Of a stretch of DNA of 64,000 bases, positions 1-9,265 are shown in pieces. The stretch's first letter is position 1, and each line of letters opens with the position of its first letter. Source of the stretch: Cristatella mucedo (taxonomy: Eukaryota; Bryozoa; Phylactolaemata; Cristatellidae); assembly GCA_009760855.2 (NCBI GenBank), contig WPIO01000007.1, positions 10,730,001 through 10,794,000 on the forward strand. The letters run 5' to 3'. The position numbers and the translations under genes are program-made. A model generated the notes under the pieces. It made no database searches, was not told the DNA's origin, and saw only the letters and a list, made by a program, of their open reading frames with translations.

Positions 1-534
1 TTTTTTTCAAGTGGAGTCGAATAAGCCTGAAGTATGGCAGCGCACCTTCGGAGGGTGGGGGGCTTTTTTCCTTCGGCTTTTCAGTGGCGAGTCCCAACTG
101 CCCCCTCCATTTTTTTCAGACGAGGTACAAGAAGGCTTCCACTGCCCCCTCCTTCCCCTCCCCTCAGGCTCGAGCTTCAGGCTCTTGGAAAATGGGGTAT
201 GTCGGTTGGTTCTCGAGTAGGCTACAGAGTCTTTCCGGAGGAGGCTTGCCCTCAGCATAAGATTTAGTACCTGATTCTAGAGCGGGCTACTCGGCTTTAG
301 GAGAAGAGTTAGGGAGGCGATCGATCGATCGCCTCCCTAACAACAACAACTCTGACAGCTCCAAGAAAATAGCAGCTAGCTACGAGACCTCTGAAACCCA
401 TTCAACTGTTCCGAGTTAGGCACATTTAGATAAAGCACATTTCCTCTCGGCTTGCAAAGCTATGACCCAAAAAGGCAAGGTGCATACATACCACTTTAAC
501 ATCCGACCACGCCCACTCAAGGTTAAGGTTTAGC
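1..534. other. Anonymous sequence with a perfect palindrome
   Basis: No gene or known repeat recognised. The RING2 exon expected downstream of 1520 on the minus strand is not here. The notable item is the 34-bp palindrome at 308-341. Confidence 0.5.
308..341. repeat. 34-bp perfect palindrome
   Basis: GTTAGGGAGGCGATCGA followed immediately by its exact reverse complement. The centre is a GATCGATCGATC run. No mismatch and no spacer. Confidence 0.9.
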
Positions 535-960
535 CAGCCCCAACATAGACTTCCAGCGAAGGGCTTGGATGCTGCCCTGTGTGGACAATAAATTAGTTCC
601 GTTCCTGCGCTTAAAGACCGTCGGCGACAGAAGCTTTAGCTCTGCAGGTCCTAGACTGTGGAACTCGCTTCCACGATTCTTACGAAACGACAATTATCGA
701 CGACTACTCTTCTGCTGCCGACTATGGCTCATCCTTTTCAGTGGTCCCGAGCTGCTATTTCCATGCTACTCACTACCTCAACTGCTCTCCTGACTCTGCT
801 ATGCTTCCCACTTTCTCTTTGTTGCGTGAGACGAAGTCTGTTGGCCATCGAATGCATACCGAAAGCCGCTTAGGCTGCGAGTGCGCTATACAAAACTATC
901 CTGCGTAATACCCACATGGTCTTTATGACCTTGTGGAGTTACAGAGGGAGATACATGCAT
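535..960 (+). mobile_element. LINE family 2, 3' end
   Basis: The 3' end of a CR1/L2-like non-LTR retrotransposon. The end of ORF2 is readable as TVGDRSFSSAGPRLWNSLPR (about 615-680). The typical 3' UTR follows, with GTCCCGAGCTGCTA, the TGCGTGAGACGAAGTCTGTT block and the GGAGTTACAGAGGGAGATAC tail. It is 5'-truncated. Confidence 0.8.
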
Positions 961-1519
961 TATGCTCAGCTAGCTGCAATGGCCTCGGGCTCTACTGTTT
1001 TCGAAATACTGGCCATCTTTCCTTGCAGTAGATGCCCCCAGACGCACTGTAGATGCAACCGTGCCCAAGATTTTGGCCATGCCGCCCCTTTGATTTGACA
1101 TGCAATAACGAAAGCCAGCACGAGGTCGGCACTGACCCAAGCCTCGTTCCCCGAGCGGGTGCATAGAGCGTGCAGGCACACAGACCGCCCGGTGGGGTAG
1201 GGAAGGGAGCAACTCAAATGTGGCTATGAGAAATCCTTACTGCAGTATCCAAGTAGCCGTCCTTCAACATGCCTAGGAGGCGTTTTACCCCTATTCTGCA
1301 CGGCGGTTCTGCACGCTACTCTACTCGCGACCACATGGATAGCTATGGCGCTCCGGTTGCAATAGGATTTCTCGACATTCCCTATCGTCCTTCACAGGCA
1401 AAAGTGTGGGCATGCAGGGGAATCCTCTCCACATGCTAAAATAGCCACCCCCCCCACCACATGCAGACCTTGCAGACGGGAGTAGTGCTCAACATACCCT
1501 CCCCCAAGGGGCTACTTAC
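961..1519. other. Intron sequence, no gene seen
   Basis: Part of the intron after the IBR exon. Open frames on both strands show no homology, and there is no Cys-rich RING2 candidate. Confidence 0.4.
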
Positions 1520-1801
1520 CTCCAGCCACTTCTGCGTCTGCAAGGCGGCTGCATCGTTGGCGGCACCGCGCACTTTCAGGTCGTCCTGGTACTGCTTGCA
1601 GTCCATGCCTTCGTGGATCGCCTTGCAGGTGAGACAGTTCGAGTGGCGACAGACGGGGCAGGGGAAGAAGTTGACGTTGTCGTCATATACACACCAGCCT
1701 GCACAGTTGGGCGTCTGGCAGTGGAAGCTGTTGCGCTCCTGCGCTTCGGCCACGGCCAGACTTCTTTGGAGGTACTTCTCATAGAGCCGCTCCGGTGTCA
1801 G
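1520..1801 (-). CDS. RBCK1: HOIL-1-like gene, IBR exon
   Basis: A 282-nt, phase 0/0 exon (acceptor CCTTTCGAGCAG, donor CTGGAG followed by GTAAGT) of 94 codons. It holds a helix (LTPERLYEKYLQRSLAVAEA) and the in-between-RING domain: FHCQTPNCAGWCVYDDNVNF, FPCPVCRHSNCLTCKAIHEG, then MDCKQYQDDL. All expected IBR zinc ligands are visible as C-x4-C, C-P-V-C and C-x2-C with a downstream His and Cys. The end (AANDAAALQTQKWLE) parallels the helix linking IBR to RING2. RING2 with the catalytic Cys is not found between 1 and 1519 and must lie outside the window, so the gene is cut at its 3' end. Confidence 0.93.
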
Positions 1802-2369
1802 CTGCTCGAAAGGAACGTGAGGCTTTGCTATTGCTGCAACGACTCCGGCTAGCAGCCCTGCTGCAAGCAGAGCCCTCCGGTATCGCCACGACGATAGCAA
1901 CAGCAATGTGCCACGTTTCAGAGGCAAGGTGAGAAGCTGCAACGATTGCCTTCGGGTGGCAAGTGCTTTCCCCACCCCGAAATGAAGACGACCAAGACGG
2001 TCGTCAGACGTGACAATTGCCAACCAGGAGCCCTGAAAGGACCGTTCGTTTTTGCTCAGCCATCAAGAGGTAGCATCGCACTAGGTGCATTGTACATAGT
2101 CCTACATCGAGGAGACAGCAAGGATCAGCGACTTGTCCAACGACGGTTGACCATGAGATTGCTATCTGCTCACGATCTTAAGCATAATCCAAAAACATCA
2201 TCTCTAAACGATGCACCGGCAAGCCGACAGCGAATGCCCTGCTTCCAGGCTGTCTTGCATCAGGGGAGTTTGACAACCCGAGCATTGTCTGCGTCCGGGA
2301 ACCAGTACGATAGCCCCAGAGGGTCGCGGCAAGAGGGTTGGCAAAGCAGCTGTGGAAACTTGACCCTAG

Positions 2370-2535
2370 ATCTTAGCTCAGGGTAAGGCGCTGGCACGTG
2401 ACGACCCAGATAGCAGGTTCGAGTCCTGCAGCAGGCAATCCAATATTGCATGCTTCAGGAGGCTGAGATGGTCGTTGAGGCTCTTCTGCCGATACAATAA
2501 TGAGGCTGCTATATCAGCTAACTTGAAAAAATATT
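2370..2535 (+). mobile_element. SINE-A copy
   Basis: A tRNA-derived SINE. The A box is TTAGCTCAGGGTAAGGCGCT and the B box GCAGGTTCGAGTCCTGC, followed by a body with GGCTGAGATGG and GAGGCTCTTCTGCCG and a tail ending GCTGCTATATCAGCTAACTT. Confidence 0.75.
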
Positions 2536-2539
2536 AGCT

Positions 2540-2675
2540 ATATTAACAGCTGCATTTGTGTAGCAGCAGACGAGCCTTAACGGCTATCATAACCGCTTTC
2601 AGTTGGCAATACAGCTCACGACCTCGGTCGTGAGGAGCAAGCACCTTACCTCCTGGGCCATCACGGCCCTTACAC
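2540..2675 (-). mobile_element. SINE-A copy, inverted to its neighbour
   Basis: Reverse-oriented SINE-A: tail and body (AGCCTTAACGGCTATCATAA), then a tRNA-like head with CACGACCTCGGTCGTGAGG and ACCTTACCTCCTGGGCCATC. It lies tail-to-tail with the copy at 2370-2535. The B-box part is degenerate. Confidence 0.65.
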
Positions 2676-2764
2676 GTCAAGATCCTTGCTCACAACAAAT
2701 GGCTCTAGAAAATTAACATCGCCATGCCAGCACGAGTCGCTCTGAGGTGATAGAGCAATTTAAT

Positions 2765-2946
2765 GTAATAATATCTCTTTCTGTGACTCCACAAAGCCAC
2801 AAGGACTTAGTGGGCAGTATGCGAGTTTCCTACAGAGCTCAAAGCCTGTGAAGCTTTTGGTGCGAATACGGTTGCAAAAAGACTCCATCTCTAGCCACAA
2901 AGAGAAAGTCAGAAGCATAGCCGACTCAGGAGAGGAATCGAGAGCA
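2765..2946 (-). mobile_element. LINE family 2 3' end abutting a splice donor
   Basis: Reverse-oriented LINE family 2 tail (GTGACTCCACAAAGCCACAA, CTCAAAGCCTGTGAAGCTTT, ACAAAGAGAAAGTCAGAAGC). Its 5'-truncated end reaches within a few bases of the donor of the exon ending at 2952. Confidence 0.7.
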
Positions 2947-2951
2947 CTTAC

Positions 2952-3063
2952 CGCTTTCACCTCCCGATCAGGAATCGGAGCTGAACAGGAGTATGTATCG
3001 TCCATGTAAGGGCAAATTATTTCAGGCTCTGTGGAGTACGACATGTGTTCTTCGAGGCAAGAC
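2952..3063 (-). CDS. RBCK1: HOIL-1-like gene, end of RING1
   Basis: A 112-nt exon with acceptor TTTTTAAG and donor AAAGCG followed by GTAAGT. One base completes the Arg codon and 37 codons follow: SCLEEHMSYSTEPEIICPYM, then DDTYSCSAPIPDREVKA. It supplies the remaining RING1 Cys residues (R-S-C, I-C-P-x-M-D-D-T-Y-S-C). The I/S-C-P-[FY]-[IM]-D-[DN]-T-Y-S-C motif is characteristic of HOIL-1. It ends in phase 0 and joins the exon at 1801 as VKA-LTPERLYEKYL, as in HOIL-1 where R-E-I-K-A-L-L-T-P precedes the IBR. A LINE family 2 fragment begins only a few bases into the following intron. Confidence 0.88.
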
Positions 3064-3371
3064 CTTAAAAATGACAAATATGGCTGCTTTAAAACTGCAA
3101 TGAACGCAAAGACACCGAGGTTAAAAAGGCTGTATGGCTAGCTTATACAATGCATGAAGAGTGAAAAGAAATCCTTAAAGAGCATCAGTAGGGTACTGAC
3201 AGCCCAACACGACCGAATAGGGATGGCTAGGTTTGTGGTATTCACAGATGTCCAAAAATTTGCTCGAATGCAAACTCTATCATGACAACATCTACCGGCA
3301 GTAATTTCAAAATATAGAGCAACCGGAGGCCGTCTGCAGTGGAACTGAATGCTGAAAAAATGATTTTACTT

Positions 3372-3443
3372 TGAGAGAGTAACGATCCAGCAACCTCTGT
3401 GTTACTGGTCGAATGCTCTAACCGATTGAGCAGCTATCGAGAC
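3372..3443 (-). pseudogene. tRNA-like relic
   Basis: On the minus strand an A-box-like AGCTGCTCAATCGGTTAGAG is followed by a short anticodon-arm-like stretch (GACCAGTAACACAGAGG) and a degenerate B box (GTTGCTGGATCG). The D arm GCTC/GAGC pairs, but the anticodon and T arms do not fold well. It may be a tRNA pseudogene or the head of a third SINE family. Confidence 0.35.
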
Positions 3444-3540
3444 TACTTTCATTTGATGCTCACCATCAGGACTTGAAAGGCAACGCTTTTAAGTTTCCGC
3501 TCGGGAGCTCGAGTCGATTCTGGGCACATTTACATCGTAT

Positions 3541-4048
3541 AATTAATAATTTTTACATTTAATAATTAATCAACATTTATAATTGCAAATTGGATGCCAT
3601 GATGCCACCATTACAGCTACTATGGCGGGCGACCGCAGAGCTCATCAAAGCGTATCCAGTGCACGACTACGACGGGTAGGCTTGGGCAAGTAATAATACT
3701 ACTCAGTGGAAAGATTTTTACCGTGCTAGTTAAACGCTTGGCAATTAAATAAGCAATTAAACGTTTCGAATGGCGATTAACTGAGCAAGAAAGAATGCTT
3801 TGAGAAAACTAGGTGAAAAGAAATGAACTTGGAACAGATTCCTGGGGTATCCAACACTTGAACAGCCCACCTGATGGCGGTGACATCGACACTCTGAAAT
3901 CTCCCACTGAGATGGGACTCCCAACCATTACAGTTTGGTGCCAGCAGTGAACAGTCGAGACGGTGGGCAAATGTAGCATGCAGACGCGCACATCCTAGAG
4001 TTTTCTTTCAGCAATGCAAAAAAATGCCACCAACGACCAGCTACTCAC
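3541..4048. other. Intron between RING1 exons, no gene seen
   Basis: AT-rich at its start, otherwise anonymous. Confidence 0.4.
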
Positions 4049-4257
4049 CGGCAGAACTCGTGCAGACACTGGCGCAGGACCACGCCCTCGCCAGCTTCGA
4101 TGTCCGACAAGCAGATCGGGCATTGGAATGGCGCACTATTGCTCACCAGACCCTCACTCTGCTCGACGCTAGCCATTTGCCGATAGCGATCGATCAGCTG
4201 CTCGGCATGCGAATCGCTCAGATGCCCAGCAGCTAATAATCGGTCGAGTTCCTGCAA
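4049..4257 (-). CDS. RBCK1: HOIL-1-like gene, RING1 exon
   Basis: A 209-nt exon, phase 0 in (acceptor GTTGACAG) and phase 2 out (TGCCG followed by GTGAGTAG). The first 40 residues form a charged helix (LQELDRLLAAGHLSDSHAEQ, LIDRYRQMASVEQ), equivalent to the helical base between NZF and RING1. Then comes the first part of RING1: FQCPICLSDIEAGEGVVLRQ followed by CLHEFCR. Zinc ligands C-x2-C and C-x-H-x2-C are present. HOIL-1 has the same arrangement, with its own A-x-G-E-x-V-V-L-R-x-C-L-H-x-F-C-R motif. The exon splits the codon for Arg, which is completed by the exon at 3063. Confidence 0.9.
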
Positions 4258-4379
4258 CTGTCAACGGCGACTATATGCAGCCGTCCAGCTTCCGAGACGC
4301 ATGCTCCGCTAGCCGTAACCCGGCTTTCATTGCATCATTAGAGAGTGGGAGCGCTCGAATCTTTCTCGCACAACGACAT

Positions 4380-4477
4380 CTTCCTTTGCAGCAAATGTAA
4401 AGTGCCTAGAAGGAGATTGAGTTCTCTGAGGGAGCTATGTTAAATGTATTATTATTATCATTATTATTATTATTGTT
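4380..4477 (+). mobile_element. LINE family 1 3' tail fragment
   Basis: Contains TTTGCAGCAAATGTAAAGTG, the tail stem AGAAGGAGATTGAGTTCTCT and a run of ATT repeats. It is only the last ~100 bp of the element and is directly followed by a LINE family 2 tail. Confidence 0.75.
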
Positions 4478-4745
4478 ACTCTCCTGCTGCCGACTATGGC
4501 CCATCCCCTTTCCAGCCATCCTGAGCTGCCTACTTCCATGCTACAACGATCTTTCTCAACTGCTCTCCTGACTTAGCTATGCTTCTCACTTTCTGTTTGT
4601 TGCATGAGATGAAGTCTGTTGGCTACCGAGTGGTACGTGTACCGAAAGCCACTTAGGCTTTGAGTGCTCTTTAAAAAAATTCTCCTTTGTAAAACCCGCA
4701 TAGTCTTTGTGGACTTACAGACGGAAATACGTTACATTACATTAA
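4478..4745 (+). mobile_element. LINE family 2 3' tail
   Basis: Runs from CTCTCCTGCTGCCGACTATG through ATGAGATGAAGTCTGTTGGC to a tail ending GAAATACGTTACATTACATT. The ATTAC repeat is the target-priming tail of this family. Confidence 0.75.
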
Positions 4746-5073
4746 CCCAGCCTCCACCGTGAGGGAGAGAGAGAGCTGTATGACCGATGGCTACGATTCG
4801 CCCTCACGCCTGCCTCAAGTAAAACGGCCTGATGCCGCCAGTTGCTTGAGCTCGGCACTTGACGGCAGGCGAGCCGTTGCGCTGCAGTCGCACATGCAGG
4901 CACACTGCCGGTCGAAGCACGGTGGGCACCGCAGGAGGCTGCAGACACACGCTGGTGCTGCTGAGCTTCGAGCAGGATTTGCAGTGGAGGCGTGCTACAG
5001 ACACTGGCGGCAGGCAGGAGCTCGCGCAAGGCTCGTGTCATTGGCGGCGGCGCCTCGTCGCATGCACACACAC

Positions 5074-5235
5074 CTGCGGCTCCGACTCGCCGGGCTCCTG
5101 CTCGCTCTGCCTCGAAGGCACATAGATCTGCGGGTCGACATAGAGCTCATCTGGCCGTGCTGTGCCGCACATCTCGCATCCCGGACGCTCTATCCTGTTG
5201 TCATACGTACACTCCGGGCAGCTCCAGACACTCAG
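5074..5235 (-). CDS. RBCK1: HOIL-1-like gene, NZF zinc-finger exon
   Basis: A 54-codon exon, phase 0/0, between TATCCTGTTGCAG and CCGCAG followed by GTGTGTG. It carries an Npl4-type (RanBP2-type) zinc finger: [20 protein letters not shown], with the four zinc Cys spaced C-x2-C-x10-C-x2-C and the diagnostic Trp, Thr-[FY] and Asn. In HOIL-1 this finger binds linear diubiquitin. The region after it ([17 protein letters not shown]) resembles the stretch after the HOIL-1 NZF, which has A-R-P followed by Y-x-V-P. The GT-rich donor is weaker than the other donors. The NZF to RING1 order is that of HOIL-1 rather than SHARPIN, which lacks RING domains. Confidence 0.85.
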
Positions 5236-5602
5236 CTGCAACAGGATAAGCACTGATCACGACGGTGCACTTCACGGTCACGACAGTACTCTCAACCCAG
5301 GCACGACCCTGCTCGACTGATTGGCTCCAGCGAATCACGCATATTTCTCACGGTTTGAGCCACTGTGCAACACGTCCCCATCTAGGAGAGCCAGCAGCAG
5401 CAATCTGTCAATCCAGGCAGGGCCGACCACTGCACATCATCGGCATGCATAACTAAAGTGCGGCTTGTGGATCGTTGCTCTGTGCACAGTTTTGCTCCTC
5501 GGGGGGATGAGGCAACAGACGAGGAAGGACAGGAGCAACCTCATGAGCTAAAAGTAAATAGTTACGGTTTGCCGATTTAACAACTTCCTGTATACAGTAA
5601 GC

Positions 5603-5712
5603 AGAGCAGCCTCATCGGCTATTACTCTCACTCGCAGTGGGCAATACAGAATTGCCTGCTGCAGGACTCGAACCCACAACTGGGTCGCGAAGTGCAAGCA
5701 GCTTACTCTATG
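5603..5712 (-). mobile_element. SINE-A copy
   Basis: Reverse SINE-A. The B box complement is CTGCAGGACTCGAACCCACA; the body has CAGCCTCATCGGCTATTACT. It is truncated in its tail. Confidence 0.65.
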
Positions 5713-6427
5713 CTAAGACAAGGGAAGGGGCACCAATGCGCTGCCTGCAACTGTGTAGGAAGCAGTACTAGTCAACTGATCATGAGCCTGCACAGTCGAA
5801 GTTTGGAAGTATGCTCCAGCCACGGTCAGCAGCGCAGCACATTTTATGACGTGCTAAATAGACGTTGGCAAATACAAACCAACGTTTCAATCTCTTCTGG
5901 AGTGCAGACGTTATTCGGTCGCTCGAATCTTGCACACCAACAGGAACGCTGCCATCCACATCGCCAGCATCTCGGCCTGCGTCAATCAATGGGAACACAG
6001 CACTCCGGTTTCGCTTGCGTCGCAGCAGTCTGCCTAGTACTGGCATGCAGCGCAGTTAGGTGGCTGCACTGCCATAGGCCGGGGTTCATAACTACTCATA
6101 AAACGATCTCTACACACGGGATATTAAACTGATTGGCTCCTACTGTCGGCTTGTATGTTCTTGTGGCAGTGCTAGTTAACTGATCATAAGCCGATCGATG
6201 TTCAGTGAATCACATGATCTTAAACCGATTTGATCCTGCTGTCGAGTTGAAGGCCCTGCCGCTGCTGCCACTTGGGCAGTAGGAGCTGCTATGGGAAAGG
6301 CTTCTGAAACCCAACGGTCCTAGGACCCGGGTCAATTGCAGCATTTACATGTCGTACCTGTTATTATGACACAGATGAGTGGCCTGGCACCGAGGCCAAC
6401 TGTTACATACAAGGCGTCAGATTTCCT
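5713..6427. other. Intron sequence, no gene seen
   Basis: Anonymous sequence upstream of the NZF exon. The open frames show no family resemblance. Confidence 0.4.
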
Positions 6428-7060
6428 TCGTTTTAATAATGATAATAATCATAATGCACTTGATAAAGCGCCCTCAGAGAACTCAATCTCTTTCTTGGCT
6501 CTTTACATTTGCTGCAAAGGTTTTGGAAAACACAAGTACTGCTGTGGTGATATTCGACCAAGTGCTTGGACCAGTGCAGTCGCAGAGCAAGGACGAATCA
6601 CAGGGACCCTCTAAATGCTGTCCTAAATAGGTGTGTTTAGAAGTTCTTTTTAAATGTGGTCAAGGCAGGGGATGTTGTGACACAAGTCGGGATTTAGTTC
6701 GAGGCTTTGGGAGCATACAAACTAAATGCACGTTCTCTAAAGGATTTGAGGTTTGTACGGGGTATTTGTAGACTGTTGGATTCGAAAAGCGGGTGGTACG
6801 ATGTTTGGCCCGGTGGGGGAGTAGATCTGAGAGATAGGCTGGAGCCAAAGAATGAAGTGACCTAAAAGTGAGCGACAAAACCTTGAAGTCGATTGGTTGC
6901 TTGACTGGTAGCCAGTGCAGGTCGGCGAGAAGTGGAGTAATGTGGCAACTGCAACGCTCACGACAGACAAGCCTAGCTGCAGAGTTTTACACTAGCTGTA
7001 AGCGCCTGATTGCACATGCCGGTAGGCCAGCAAGCAGAACCAGCAAGCAAGTATGGGCAG
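6428..7060 (-). mobile_element. LINE family 1, 5'-truncated copy
   Basis: A minus-strand copy with the end of the reverse transcriptase ORF ([20 protein letters not shown], then PHRAKHRTTRFSN) and the 3' tail complement CACTTGATAAAGCGCCCTCA beside ATT-type repeats. The ORF has several frame breaks. Confidence 0.85.
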
Positions 7061-7175
7061 ATGCAGGGCATGCAACACACATCCAACCATTACATTAGTG
7101 AGGGAAATGGAGGAGGGCTAAGAAGTGGATTGCTGCCAGAAGCAGCAGCAGCAGCTTATCTATTCTCTTCCTCCC

Positions 7176-7177
<2 letters not shown>

Positions 7178-7227
<50 letters not shown>

Positions 7228-7260
7228 CTCTCTCTCTCTTCCCTCTCTCCCTCTCTCTCT
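7178..7260. repeat. CT microsatellite
   Basis: Almost pure (CT)n with a few CCCTCT interruptions. The open frames across it (Leu-Ser or Arg-Glu repeats) are artefacts. Confidence 0.95.
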
Positions 7261-7412
7261 TTACAAGCTGGCTGACAAGCACCATGCACCGTGCACAGAC
7301 GCTCCTATCACTTCAGGGCTCTCGAGCGCAGGTGACGTGCGAGGCTATGCCAGCACGCCCCGTGCAGCGGTGACACTCCAGCTCCTGAGAGTGGAGGACA
7401 GGCCGAGCTCAC

Positions 7413-7592
7413 CTGAACCTGTGGCTCGATAGCCAGGCTCTCTTGCTCGCCGTGCGACTGCTGCAGCTCTGGCTCGGCAACGGCTGCCTCGGTGTCTGCA
7501 TACCACGCTTCCGCTCGGTAAGTGGGCTGGCTGTCCGTGGTGTAGATGACAGGCAAGGCAGTGATCGTACGACCGCTACTCTGCCCGATAGA
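7413..7592 (-). CDS. RBCK1: HOIL-1-like gene, second linker exon
   Basis: A 180-nt, phase 0/0 exon with a strong acceptor (CTATTTTGGTTTTCAG) and donor (GTTCAG followed by GTGAGC). Its 60 codons run from SIGQSSGRTITALPVIYTTD through SQPTYRAEAWYADTEAAVAE to ESLAIEPQVQ. No domain is recognised; the second half is acidic and Gln-rich. Phase 0 at both sides matches the donor of the Ser-rich exon and the acceptor of the NZF exon, so the frame continues [14 protein letters not shown]. The hydrophobic stretch that reads on upstream of the acceptor is intronic pyrimidine tract, not a membrane segment. Confidence 0.6.
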
Positions 7593-8127
7593 CTGAAAAC
7601 CAAAATAGCCACACACGAAGCAAATAAAAGCCACGGTCAGGCCTCCGAAAGTGCAAGCACAACATGCACAAGCTCTGCAGTGGCACCTAGCATGTATGCC
7701 CAGAGCAACAGCTGCTTGGCTAGCAGCAGTTCTGTCTAAGAACGGTTGCCCAGAAATGTAATTAGCAGCTTAAAGTTCTCAACAGCTGGAGACACCGATG
7801 CAGTAAAGTAGCCACTGTTCTGGTTATTCGAAGGTGAGATCTATCACATCCAGGAGGTGGCCGGGCGACTGCACTTCTGTAGCCACCTATAGCATGCCAT
7901 TTGTCTTACATCAAGTGAGGCATAGAAAATTCAGTCGCCTCGAGATATGGTAGTCGCTGCTTCACCAGAAAAAGATCCGCACTCCAATTCAGCCACCACA
8001 AGATTCCAACCCACTACGTCCGGGTACTGAATCTGTCACACTACCTAGCAGGTCACTGGGTTGGTCCAGTGGTGCAGTACTAACACACCTGTGAAATGTA
8101 CCCACTCCTCACATTTGAAACAAAAAA
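7593..8127. other. Intron sequence, no gene seen
   Basis: Anonymous. Includes the pyrimidine tract of the acceptor at 7593. Confidence 0.4.
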
Positions 8128-8420
<293 letters not shown>

Positions 8421-8741
8421 CTGACATGGTGATGATCAAACAGTTGCTACAAGCTAAAGCTCTCCGTTAACCTTCAATGAAGAGCTGCTGTACCAAAGTG
8501 AATCTCCTTAAGCCCTCAAATCTCCACGACAAAAAACCTTTCTTCCGCTAAAAAAATATTCATTTGCATAGCACCCTAAGAGGACTAGATCTCTATTGAG
8601 ACACATCATATAAGCCAAGAGGCTCGAGCACAGGCCCCCGACCAGACCTTGGTCCCCGGGGGGCAAGCACCTTCTGCAGACGCTGCTGCTGCAGCAGCAG
8701 CACACGACAGACTACGCCAGACACTTGACGTCGTTTTTGTA

Positions 8742-9265
8742 TTACATCTCTGTAACTCCACTTAGACTTAAGCCGGTGTTGTACAGGAAAGTTTTTCATA
8801 GCGCTCTCAAAGCCTAGGCGGCTTTTGGTATGCATGCGTGCGGTAGCCAACAGAGTTCATCTCACGAAACAAAGAGAAAGCAGGAAGGTAGCTGGATCAG
8901 GAAGGCAGTCGAGGACGTTAGTAGCATGGAAGCAGGCAGCTTCGGGCAGCCGGAAAGGAAGTGCCACAGTCGGGTCGGCTCGGATGATAATCGGCTCGAG
9001 ATTTCGCCCGAATCTCTAAGGACGAAGTCCCCTTACAGGAAGCAGACAAGGCATGCACTAGCCCACCGGCGTGAAGTCGTGGGCCACTTGCAGGCGCCCA
9101 TTGCTCGGAGCCAGAAACGTTGCATCCTCACGAAAAGAAAGGACGTGCCACAGTTGGCAGCAGGAGAGTAAATGTCATTGCAAAAGAACTTTGCAAGTGA
9201 GTTCCACAGTCTAGGACCTGCAGAGCAGGTGCCTCTGTCGCCCATGGTCTTAAAGCCTACAAGCG
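8742..9265 (-). mobile_element. LINE family 2 copy, split by an insert
   Basis: Reverse LINE family 2: the tail complement TCTGTAACTCCACTTAGACT, the GTAGCCAACAGAGTTCATCT block, and ORF end (GDRGTCSAGPRLWNSLAKF) at about 9180-9245. The copy is interrupted by a 168-bp insert at 8970-9137. Confidence 0.8.
8970..9137 (+). mobile_element. Unidentified retroposed insert with 16-bp target duplication
   Basis: The insert is flanked by AAAGGAAGTGCCACAG (8954-8969) and AAAGGACGTGCCACAG (9138-9153), a 16-bp direct repeat with one mismatch. Its right end is A-rich (CACGAAAAG). No family was recognised for its body. Confidence 0.6.

Noticed and set aside
1-1519. Search for the RING2 exon of the HOIL-1-like gene.
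   Set aside because: No Cys-x2-Cys-rich minus-strand frame with an acceptor was found; it must lie outside the window.
7593-7740. A Cys-rich hydrophobic stretch upstream of the linker exon that looked like a membrane segment of a Shisa-like protein.
   Set aside because: It is the pyrimidine-rich intron before a strong TTTTCAG acceptor; the exon phases fit the HOIL-1 chain without it.
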